64,000 nt of DNA. Source: Prinia subflava (taxonomy: Eukaryota; Chordata; Aves; Passeriformes; Cisticolidae). Each line of letters begins with the position of its first letter. Position 1 is the stretch's first letter. Shown here in pieces: positions 41,801-48,123 of the stretch. Location of the stretch: the NCBI RefSeq assembly GCF_021018805.1, contig NC_086256.1, positions 11,598,032-11,662,031 on the forward strand, in the 5' to 3' direction. Position numbers and translations under genes: made by a program. The notes beneath the pieces were generated by a model that did no database searches, was not told the origin of the DNA, and was given only the letters and a program-made list of their open reading frames with translations.

Positions 41801-43835
41801 CATTCCAGCCCATCATGAAGGGTTTCCATGCTCACAGAACTGATTCTTCATCACAACTCCTTAGATCTAGACCTGAGTATGAGTCCCAGTTCTAAGGAGG
41901 TCACCAAAAAGCCAGTGGCAATCAGCTGTGCTGATAAGATTAGATCAGTTGGAGGTGCAGGAGTATTTATGAAGAGATAATAAAAATACATGTTAAGATG
42001 AGAGCTTGAAAGGGCTGTGGCCTTCACCCTGCATGCAGTGTATTTCCTGTGGGATAGCCGTAGGAAAACAGTTGTCTTGGCACTTGAGACAGTACAAACA
42101 AGGTGTTGTACAGCAGCTGAGATGGGAATTGCTGGTTTTAACTGGACAAGGTACACATTTAGTTCAGAATGGTCATCACTCCTGTTTCCTCTTTGCTGCT
42201 AGCAGCACCCCCCACTTCCAAACACTCCTGAAAGATGAGCAGCCCCTGTGGGAGAAGTGCCCTTTCTGAGGCATCAGGCCGTGCCTGTCCCTGCCTCAGC
42301 TCTGCAGAGGGCAGGCTGGGCTGGGTGTCCAGGGCTGAGCTCTGGGTGTGCAGTGGCTGAGGAGTGCCAGCACCTCCGGCAGGGACCAAACCCCGCAGCG
42401 CCCGCGGTGCCACAGAGTGAAAGCCAAGGAGAGCCTGCAGTGCCTGCAGCCCTGCAAGGAGCAGCTGCTGCCTCCCACACAGCACTCAGCACCGAGGCAC
42501 TCAGATGTCATGGACTGCACGCAGCTGTACAGGAGCTGGCTGCAAGTCAGCATCATATCTGGGCAGAATATCTTGGACTATTTAAAAATACATTTATTTG
42601 AATATGAAACTTCCTTAGTTCTCCTGCAGACCAAAAATGGCAGGAAGTATTATAGGCAGGGGTGTCCCCTTCAAAGACTACAATTGTCTGGCTTTCTAGT
42701 CAGCAACTTGGAGATGAAAGTGCAGCAGTTCAGAAAAAGATCCTTTCACAAAGTTGTCATGAGTCCATTTAATCTTGTGCAAACTTCATGTCATGCATGC
42801 ATGAAAGACTAAGCATGGAGAAGCAGAGAAGAATCTTGCTTTGTGTAAAGACCAAAGCTCTCAGCAGGCATTTGAGCAAAGGAATAATCAGCATAGGCAT
42901 CTGCATGGAGTACTCAGCCAGTGTGAATGCTACTTCTGCCACTGCTGTGAGGGCAAAGACAGCTCTCCTTCCCCAGGTGACACAACATGGCATGGACATG
43001 AAACCCATTGCTCGGAACAGCTCAGTTCTGCCTCACGTTTTCCAGGGAACACAGACAAGTTTTACTGGCTGCAAGTGCCATTTCTCTCTGCTGAAATGCA
43101 GCTCTCTCACCTTCGGCACAGGAAAGTAAATTGGTCTTGTTTTTGTGAAGTGCAGTCATGAAAAATAGCTTGGTCAGAAAACTGAATTTTTGGTGTGTTC
43201 AAGAAAAGAAGTGCTTCCATGAAATTTGAGTTCTTATACCACAAAAGCAGTGCCCTTATAAAAGATAGGAGCAAAGGGTGTCATAAAACCAGAACCAGTT
43301 CACCAAGTTTCCAAATACAATTGCAGCACATTGATTTGCTAAGTTACTGTGGAGTGGCCAAACCCCGGAGTGCTGTGCAGCCCTTCAGAAGGACCTCGGC
43401 AGGCTGGAGTGATGGGCAGAGCCCGTGACAACTGCTCTGTATCAAAGGTGTAACTTTACTTTAAAACACGAGTACCTGGAGTTTAAGCTCCCTCACTTGA
43501 CTCATGTACTTTGCTACAGACCATCGAGCCTGCAGAATCTTCTTACAGAAATCTGTGGAGACAAAATGACTAATCTGGTTTATTGAAGCTGCTCCTCTAC
43601 ATTAGTGTTTCTACCATGAAACAGAACAACTTTCATTTTATATTAGACCAGTTTTTTGTGCCAGTGTTTAGTCTGAGAAAATTCTTTGTAACTTAATTAA
43701 AACTGTTTTTTTCCTGCTTCACAGGTTGATGCAGAAGGAACACAGGAGGATGTTTTCATGGAAATCTGCAAGACAATTGACTCTTTTCTGAAAAAGGAAG
43801 AGGCAGCATTTTCTTTTTCACCAGAAATGCAGTAA
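1168..43835 (+). CDS. AK5: AK5 (adenylate kinase 5), 3' portion, 8 coding exons, partial at the 5' end
   Basis: AK5 is a cytosolic/nuclear nucleoside monophosphate kinase, mainly of brain, with two adenylate kinase domains in tandem. It normally catalyses reversible ATP + AMP to 2 ADP. Spliced exons 1168-1258, 7495-7571, 20698-20740, 21852-21896, 30587-30750, 31757-31873, 35871-36059 and 43725-43835 give 837 nt, which is 278 residues plus TAA. All phases agree and all introns are GT/AG. Residues 1-30 ([11 protein letters not shown]...) close kinase domain 1, residues 31-71 are an acidic linker, and residues 72-260 are kinase domain 2 with P-loop [10 protein letters not shown] at 86-95. Human AK5, as I recall it, is 562 residues, so about half the protein is present; the rest lies upstream of the window. 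Domain 2 is oddly diverged at the AMP site (residues 115, 168, 172) and in the lid, and the C-terminus runs about 14 residues longer than I recall for human. Gene identity is very secure; domain 2 activity is doubtful. Confidence 0.96.
1259..7494 (+). other. AK5 intron, 6.2 kb
   Basis: This is unique AT-rich sequence with an A-rich run at 4541. I see no CR1 copy and no exon. A palindromic RFX X-box-like site lies at 2856-2870. From 6650 to 7130 the sequence is somewhat richer in GC but shows no gene. Confidence 0.7.
4541..4573 (+). repeat. A-rich run with one G
   Basis: Two A runs separated by a single G, about 33 bp in total. It is a simple repeat; no retroposed body can be recognised beside it. 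Confidence 0.9.
7495..7571 (+). CDS. AK5: AK5 exon: acidic inter-domain linker
   Basis: The exon is 77 bp, with acceptor ttttag before 7495 and donor gtaatt at 7572. It completes the split Gly codon and then encodes [20 protein letters not shown] followed by DFEDQ. It is acidic and low in predicted structure, corresponding to the AK5 linker between the two kinase domains. The match to human is clear at the LD-x-x-MI-D-G and D-EDQ positions. Confidence 0.92.
8142..8500 (+). mobile_element. CR1 LINE fragment, sense to +
   Basis: The fragment resembles the C-terminal part of a CR1 reverse transcriptase ORF. It runs from cactggtaaggtcacgtctg through a stretch reading [17 protein letters not shown] to a degraded end near 8500. 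Frames are decayed and it carries no complete gene. It is a truncated, old copy in an AK5 intron. Confidence 0.75.
10978..10996 (+). repeat. (AAAT)n simple repeat
   Basis: The stretch aacaaataaataaataaatg gives about four AAAT units. Confidence 0.8.
11384..11665 (-). mobile_element. CR1 LINE 3' fragment, antisense
   Basis: The plus strand reads the complement of a CR1 3' end: tttgggttggaagggacatt, then ccttccactagaccaggttg, then a decayed RT tail. The element therefore points to the minus strand. It is truncated and old. Confidence 0.85.
11757..11801 (+). repeat. Pure poly(A) run, about 45 bp
   Basis: An uninterrupted A run follows agatgc. It sits about 90 bp beyond the end of the antisense CR1. 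No target-site duplication is obvious. Confidence 0.95.
15993..16410 (-). mobile_element. CR1 LINE fragment, antisense
   Basis: The stretch starts at aatcacagaatcacagaagg and continues through ggtcacctggtccagcctcc to tcttctcttctcaaggctga. These are typical CR1 3' regions read in reverse. It looks like a different subfamily from the 19,525 copy. It holds no intact ORF. Confidence 0.85.
17201..17221 (+). repeat. (AAAC)n simple repeat
   Basis: About five AAAC units lie in an AK5 intron. A similar short run lies at 25204-25221. Confidence 0.8.
17495..17557 (+). mobile_element. CR1 3' terminus
   Basis: A short remnant ends in ccaacccaaatcattctatg attctgtgg, the characteristic CR1 terminus with ATTCTATG-type repeat units. 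The part upstream is too decayed to assign. Confidence 0.7.
19525..20480 (-). mobile_element. CR1 LINE, about 0.95 kb, antisense, degraded reverse transcriptase
   Basis: This is the longest repeat in the window. On the minus strand it encodes the end of a CR1 reverse transcriptase: [20 protein letters not shown] is recognisable near 20,400, then [10 protein letters not shown] and LVDEKLN, then [13 protein letters not shown] remains near 20,000. Frameshifts and stops break it. In the catalytic (F/Y)ADD motif one Asp has become Asn (FAND). The 3' end with the CR1 tail lies at the low coordinate (gggttggaagggactctaaa). It is 5' truncated like most CR1 copies and inactive. Confidence 0.92.
20698..20740 (+). 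CDS. AK5: AK5 43-bp micro-exon: linker
   Basis: This very small exon reads [14 protein letters not shown] plus one base. The acceptor is ttaacag and the donor gtgagt. It continues in frame from the EDQ end of the previous exon. The acceptor is followed by GAGGAG, so slightly shifted acceptors (3 or 6 bp) are available. Skipping this exon together with the 77-bp exon before it removes 120 nt and keeps the frame. Confidence 0.88.
20741..21851 (+). other. AK5 intron, 1.1 kb
   Basis: AT-rich intron between the two micro-exons. It holds the hairpin at 21148-21172 and nothing else I can name. Confidence 0.75.
21148..21172. repeat. Perfect inverted repeat (10-bp arms, 5-nt loop)
   Basis: GTATGTGATT and AATCACATAC flank AACAC. 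Next to it a similar string, gtcttgtaagtgattaac, repeats the left arm region, so a small duplication may have created the hairpin. Function unknown. Confidence 0.85.
21852..21896 (+). CDS. AK5: AK5 45-bp micro-exon: first beta strand of kinase domain 2
   Basis: The exon has acceptor ccattttag and donor gtaagt at 21897. It encodes [15 protein letters not shown] and the first base of a Gly codon. The EDLRK-xx-IIF-xx pattern is the beta-1 strand that leads into the P-loop of the second kinase domain. The next exon supplies the remaining Gly bases. Confidence 0.92.
22807..23360 (+). mobile_element. CR1 LINE fragment, sense to +
   Basis: From ctgagggagatgatccttcc to the decayed 3' end near gcaacctaaaattctatt, the stretch reads a CR1 RT C-terminus. 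[20 protein letters not shown] is clear at about 22,950-23,010, followed by [11 protein letters not shown]. In-frame stops break it. Confidence 0.88.
23311..23328. repeat. Short inverted repeat (8-bp arms)
   Basis: CTTGTTCC and GGAACAAG are separated by AA, near the decayed 3' end of the CR1 copy. Probably incidental. Confidence 0.7.
24058..24105 (+). repeat. 28-bp local duplication
   Basis: The string gaaaatgtttcttaaagtct occurs at 24058 and again at about 24086. It is a short tandem duplication in intron sequence. Confidence 0.7.
25785..25845 (+). mobile_element. Possible CR1 3' remnant
   Basis: The stretch aaccagatgaactcccttcc aactcaaattatgctacag resembles a decayed CR1 3' terminus. It is short and weak. 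Confidence 0.35.
27437..27471 (+). repeat. 21-bp local duplication
   Basis: The string catatatagaaatc occurs at 27437 and 27458, a 21-bp period repeated once. Confidence 0.75.
29600..29965. promoter_or_regulatory. CpG-rich block inside an AK5 intron
   Basis: About 350 bp is strikingly rich in C, G and CpG (for example gccgccccccgccctggcac and ggcgctgcaggcaccgccgc) inside an otherwise AT-rich intron. It lies roughly 0.6-1 kb before the AK5 P-loop exon. CpG islands often mark promoters, so an internal start is possible. No TATA box or recognisable exon supports this directly. Confidence 0.4.
29971..30168. repeat. 51-bp minisatellite, about 3.9 copies
   Basis: Units start at 29971, 30022, 30073 and 30124, each beginning tccctgggt and each 51 bp, with one visible C/T difference. 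The fourth is cut short after cccacag. Each unit holds a pyrimidine-rich run ending in cccacag, which looks like a 3' splice acceptor. The opposite strand has four G3 runs. Copies are nearly identical, so the array is recent or homogenised. Confidence 0.97.
30587..30750 (+). CDS. AK5: AK5 exon: P-loop and AMP-lid motif of kinase domain 2
   Basis: The exon is 164 bp. It encodes [20 protein letters not shown], then [12 protein letters not shown] and onward to the GEPVPG turn. The P-loop Lys and Gly residues that hold the ATP phosphates are intact. The family motif LSTG(D/E)LLR reads LSTSDLLQ here: Gly becomes Ser, and the AMP-binding Arg becomes Gln (CAA at 30673-30675). The donor is gtgagt at 30751. 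Confidence 0.96.
30751..31756 (+). other. AK5 intron, 1.0 kb
   Basis: Unique intronic sequence ending in acceptor ccatgcag. Nothing recognisable inside. Confidence 0.75.
31757..31873 (+). CDS. AK5: AK5 exon: DGYP motif of kinase domain 2
   Basis: The exon is 117 bp (39 codons, phase 0 at both ends), with acceptor ccatgcag. It encodes [20 protein letters not shown], then [19 protein letters not shown]. The DGYPR motif of adenylate kinases reads DGYPQ (CAA at 31838-31840). The Gln four residues on, which reads the adenine of AMP in AK1-type enzymes, is Asp (31850-31852). Confidence 0.96.
31874..35870 (+). other. AK5 intron, 4.0 kb
   Basis: AT-rich unique sequence. A local duplication of an ataatttagaat string lies at about 34,098-34,165. 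No CR1 copy or gene is seen. Confidence 0.7.
35871..36059 (+). CDS. AK5: AK5 exon: lid and core of kinase domain 2
   Basis: The exon is 189 bp (63 codons), with acceptor ttttctctag and donor gtaaat. It encodes [20 protein letters not shown] and continues through the lid to [20 protein letters not shown]. Lid arginines in SRLL-MR and EERIESYY remain. The usual V-D-D of the lid is replaced by S-S-E, and the lid is one residue shorter than I recall for human AK5. The YY-ASxPxIAYYE core is well conserved. Confidence 0.96.
36060..43724 (+). other. AK5 intron, 7.7 kb
   Basis: Mostly unique sequence. A GC-rich patch at about 42,240-42,530 keeps several frames open but shows no known domain. No CR1 copy is obvious. 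Confidence 0.7.
43725..43835 (+). CDS. AK5: AK5 terminal coding exon
   Basis: The exon follows acceptor cttcacag and runs to TAA at 43833-43835. It encodes [20 protein letters not shown], then [16 protein letters not shown]. The (V/I)NAEGxxEDVF motif identifies the last strand and helix of the kinase fold, here with D for N. The tail after IDSF is longer than I recall for human AK5. Confidence 0.95.
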   Translation, partial: VDAEGTQEDVFMEICKTIDSFLKKEEAAFSFSPEMQ

Positions 43836-44899
43836 TGGTGTGTAAGGTGTGTCCACAGCCTTGCCCACGAGCACCCACAGCCATGATTTGCTGGTCAAAG
43901 CAGTGCTGCTTCCTTGAGAGGTGTCTGGAATTTGTGCATGTGTTACTGATGAAATCTTTGTTCTGACAGTACACTCACAAGAAAGTGGTCTGTATGCTAA
44001 CCCCACTCTAAGAACTGCGTTTTATTTTCTTGGGTGTTTGCTCTTCCCGGGTTTAAAGCAGCAAGGTGAGCAGCAGCTCTGGTGTTTTATTTGATGGTCA
44101 CACACACTCCAGGGGAAACAGGACAGTGCCTGGCCAGCAGGGAGCTCCCCACCTACCCCAGTCACTGTCCAGCAGACTGACATTAGGGCTATTGCCTACA
44201 GGTTTCTCAATGATTATTTTCTTTTAATTAACAGTATTAATTTTTGTGGTGTGACTTAGCTTGTTCTTGGGCTTTAGTGACTGGAACCTCTTCTCTGTAA
44301 CATGCAGCTCTAAGAGAGCTGGGATTAGTCAAGCTACAAGTTAAACTTTTCACACATCCCCAGAACACTGTTGCAAGGAGAAAAATTCATTGAAGATACA
44401 GTTGAATGTTGTGGAAGTCTGTCAATCCATTATTGGGGAGCAGACACCATTTTTGAGACAGTCTTGTCTTCTGCTGGGAATGCTATGATTTTATGACTTC
44501 CCAGTTCTGTGAGCTGAGAATGATGATTGTATTGTACAGTTAAATGTGCACTCCAGTAATGATCCCTGTTAACAGCAGTTGTGCCATAGCTATTGAAGTC
44601 CGTATGTAAAGTTGGTTATGAGCCAGAACATCTCATGTCATCTTTAAATTACACTTTGGAACTATTTCAAATGCAAAATTCAGATCATCATCTGTTGTCT
44701 TGTACTGGCCAAACCTTGGGAGGGTGTGGTGGAGTGGGAAACCAAAAAAGGAAAATGTCAGGGATTATTTGATTCATGTTGCTTGCACCTTTAGTAAGCC
44801 ATTTATCTGTAATCTGCAAAAAAGTCTGTAAAAGTGCTATCGTATTTCTGTTAGGCTAACTAAAATATTGTGGAGTTTCTTTGGTAATACTGACAGCTA

Positions 44900-44905
44900 A
44901 ATAAA
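44900..44905 (+). terminator. Candidate AK5 polyadenylation signal (proximal)
   Basis: A perfect AATAAA lies about 1.07 kb after the AK5 stop, followed by T/GT-rich sequence (gcttgtttgacattgctgt) that could act as the downstream element. Confidence 0.6.
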
Positions 44906-45070
44906 AGCTTGTTTGACATTGCTGTAAAGTAACTGCATCCTCTTACTGGAACTACTGGATGAATTCACAGTGAAAGTGGGTTGCATGATTGCTTGTACTG
45001 TCAAAGGTGTACTTTATGCAGCAGATTTGCATTTTTAAAGTTACCTTTCTTGTAATGAAGACATAATACA

Positions 45071-45076
45071 AATAAA
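45071..45076 (+). terminator. Candidate AK5 polyadenylation signal (distal)
   Basis: A second perfect AATAAA follows the first by about 170 bp. The sequence beyond it (gatttctgttacag...gtgggttt) is moderately GT-rich. Either signal could be used. Confidence 0.5.
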
Positions 45077-45100
45077 ACATGTACAACAATGAGGAGTAAT

Positions 45101-46809
45101 GATTTCTGTTACAGTATATGTGGGTTTAATCCTTTTCAAAGCACAGTACATGACTTGAAAATATAGCTCAAATCAGCATGCTTACAGAGTATGTCCTTTT
45201 CCCAGTCAGGGCACATTCTTCTGTTTCCTTCTCTTCCTCAGCATTTGCCCTGTAGATGCTAATTCAATTATTTTCTAGGGTCTGTTTTACGTATGTTCTT
45301 ATCCTTCATATCCTGGGTGCTCCTTCTTCCCTGGGTCCTTCTACAGCCTAATTTTACCTCGGCTGCTCTGGAAGTGCTTCTCCAGCCCCGGCTGTGAGCA
45401 GCAGCAGCAGCAGCAGCGCCTGCAGTGCCCCGGCAGCTCCGAGGGCAGCCCTGGCCCAGCGGCTGCAGCTGCGGCGCCTCTTTTAAAAAGCACAGCACTC
45501 TGCACCTACCATGAGCTGCAAATTCATCTGGGTAGGCTTTCTGCAGAATTTTCTACGGTATTTCATTACAGCAGAAATTATAAAGTGTGGAGTCTTGTGC
45601 AGGATGGGAACAAAGGCAACGATCAGCTGCTATTTTGTTGGAGGGTTTTAAAATCGAATTACAAAAATTACTTTACTGTACACTTTCAGTTTAATTTTTC
45701 TTTCTGCTTCTAAATCTTTTCTGTGGAAAAAACCAAAAACTCCCATGCTTTAATTGGTGTATGTGCATTAGATACCTATTTGCATACGTTCATCATGTAT
45801 GCAGGAGAAATAGCTGTATATGCATGCATAGGGAAACACTAATATTTATACATATTCAATAAAATAGGACTTATCCAAGACACTTCTATCTTGGGTGATT
45901 CAGACTTGAAATTAGCCTTTGGCTTCCAATCTTGTTCCAAGGATCCCAAGATCTTTTCTTCTTTCCAAGCTATCCTAAATTGATGACTTAGTATTTTCTC
46001 TAATTTACTTTTCTTTATTCCCGTATCTTTTTTCAGAAAACCAATATTACCACAGATCCTCTTCCTGATCATACACCTTCACCAACTCTAGTTTCCTATA
46101 AAGACCATGAATGTGGAAAGCCTATTTTTATGGTCTTAGCCTCTCAGAGCAGTTATCTTTTCCAATTAAAACTAAAATATATCATGTGAGTTTTGTGTTG
46201 TGTTTTTTTAAGGTTTATTAAATTTAACTAAGTATATGAGATATGTGAGATATGTTTACATATGATACTTGCTCAGTGTTTTAGTAACTGTACTGTGTTA
46301 CTTTCTAAATAGATTAAATGTCTAAATTCTGTTTTCTGAATCAAAAAATAGCTACACCTAACGTTACTGCAAAAATACTGACCAACTTCTAATGAATGTT
46401 ACTAGGCGCAGCCAGCCAATTACCCTTCTTATTGCCATCTTCTAAAGTCAAATTCCTTTGTTTCCTAGCTAATTGCTCTGAGTATTCTAGTTTCAAAGCA
46501 ACTGGAAGTCTATTACAGTTATAAAATAATCAAGTGGTTCTGAATCACAAGCTATACATTTCAATAAAAAATATATTAAGTAAAATATGTCACAATAATT
46601 ACAAAGCTTCTCCAACCATGGTATACACGGGATCGAGGTGTGGATTTTCTGTGAGTCTGTGGCAGGGGGAGGAGAGAGGAACGCGGATCCTGCCGGGCCG
46701 GGCGGGCGGAGCCGGGCCCGTCCCAACGTCCTGGAAATGCTTCCCAACTCCATGAGAGAGGCAGAACTACACAGAAAGGAAGTCACAGCAAGCATTCTAT
46801 ATATAAACA
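45101..46809. other. Intergenic gap between convergent AK5 and ZZZ3
   Basis: AT-rich sequence with two GC-rich islets (about 45,350-45,480 and about 46,660-46,735). No coding gene or RNA gene is recognisable. The boundaries depend on which poly(A) signals are used. Confidence 0.55.
45397..45418 (+). repeat. (AGC)n run in a GC-rich islet
   Basis: About seven AGC units lie within a 130-bp GC-rich patch (about 45,350-45,480) in the intergenic gap between AK5 and ZZZ3. Confidence 0.85.
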
Positions 46810-46825
46810 GACTGTATCCACATAG

Positions 46826-46831
46826 TTTATT
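46826..46831 (-). terminator. Candidate ZZZ3 polyadenylation signal
   Basis: TTTATT on the plus strand reads AATAAA on the minus strand, about 1.15 kb after the ZZZ3 stop. Confidence 0.45.
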
Positions 46832-47143
46832 TCTCACAGTTCTCCTGACAATTGAACATTATTTAAGAACATACTGTATACACAGATAAGAAGAAACATA
46901 CAAAATGTTTTAAATGATGCACAACAAAATCCAGCAGTATAAAAGAATGCATGTGAACCCTTGCTCACTGCTCAGGCTAAATTTAATCACTGTTTAAATA
47001 GTAATAAAAATACAATCTTTCATGGATCTTGTGCAGACTACAAAAGAGGAAAAATTATTACCATATATATGATTTTATATTAGGCAGTTTTCTTTGATGA
47101 GTTGCACTAACAACTCCAAATACAGAGGCAGAAGGCTGTGTAT

Positions 47144-47149
47144 TTTATT
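47144..47149 (-). terminator. Alternative ZZZ3 polyadenylation signal
   Basis: A minus-strand AATAAA lies about 0.83 kb after the ZZZ3 stop. This one would give a shorter 3' UTR. Confidence 0.35.
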
Positions 47150-47978
47150 TTAAAGGAGTAAATGTTGAGTATTAGAGACTTTACACAGTTACTAGCACTG
47201 GCACTTTTCACCATATTTTGTACACATCACATGATCATCTTATATAACATTACATTTAAAAAATATATCTGAGTGACAATTTTATAACATTCACACACCA
47301 TGAGCTGGTTAAGGAAGCAATGCCACAGTTGCCCCCTGTAGTGCTTCACTGTTGGTAAATAGAGTTCGTTGTGGTTTTAAAAAAAATTAAAAAAATTGAA
47401 GGTCAACATGATTAAGCAGCTCCGATTTAATAAAGGCCCGTAGCCAACCACCGCCGAGACAGTGAGTATTTTTAGAGTACAGCCTAGAAGCAAACACTGT
47501 CATTGGTTAAAACCTTGCCTAAAGAAGTCAGTTACTGTGCTGAAAACTATTTCACAACAAAACTGCAAGCTACTAAACTGTTTTTATATAAATACTTCAT
47601 CTCCTCTGGATCTTATTATAACCAAGTTCTTCAAAGCCTTTGGAATTTACTCTATCTTTAATGTGTGCTCTCATTTCTGGCTCACCCTTTTGTGTTTCTT
47701 TTGTTTAGATTCACCACCTAAAAGCCACTAACGTGGTGAAAGAAAAGACTCCCAGTGAAACCTTCTGCACACTAGGAATGTTCAGCTGCTGTTCAGTGAT
47801 CTAGAACCATGACAGCTCAAAGCTGTAGTTTGACAAGTACACCCAGGAAGCTGTCATGCTGTGAGTGACATTTCAGGGAAAGCAGAGTCTTTCCAAAATG
47901 TGCACAGAATTAACAATGGTGCCATTGTTATTTTTCAAAGAGGATAGTAAACCCAAGATGGTAGACCTGCTTCCCATG

Positions 47979-48123
47979 TCATCTGTTTGCTGGAAAGTAG
48001 TTTGGGTCAAGATAATTGTAACTGGTGCCCTGGGACATGCAGTAGTCTCTGTCTAAAAATGTCTCTGCTCTGTAAATAGGTTCTAACTGGTGATCTTCCT
48101 TATGAATCTCTGTTTCATGCAGA
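47979..48123 (-). CDS. ZZZ3: ZZZ3 terminal coding exon
   Basis: The exon is 145 bp, ending at TGA (47979-47981). It encodes [20 protein letters not shown], then [20 protein letters not shown] and NYFPANR. The His pair in EIHKEDH completes the ZZ finger, and the [13 protein letters not shown] terminus matches vertebrate ZZZ3. Confidence 0.97.

Larger units (their letters stand above)
43836..45100 (+). other. AK5: AK5 3' UTR (approximate end)
   Basis: Untranslated sequence runs from the AK5 stop to the second AATAAA. It is AT-rich, with no long open frame and no recognisable repeat. The true end depends on which poly(A) signal is used. Confidence 0.6.
46810..47978 (-). other. ZZZ3: ZZZ3 3' UTR (approximate end)
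   Basis: AT-rich untranslated sequence lies downstream of the ZZZ3 stop on the minus strand. I see no repeat in it. Its end is set by the candidate poly(A) signals at 47144-47149 and 46826-46831 and is only approximate. Confidence 0.5.

Noticed and set aside
30587..43835. AK5 as a pseudogene
   Set aside because: Eight exons join without a stop or frame break, every intron is GT/AG, and the P-loop and core are conserved. The locus codes; only the activity of domain 2 is in doubt.
46493..46837. A 114-codon minus-strand open frame past ZZZ3
   Set aside because: It crosses the CpG islet and the candidate ZZZ3 poly(A) signal, shows no domain, and looks like a composition effect.
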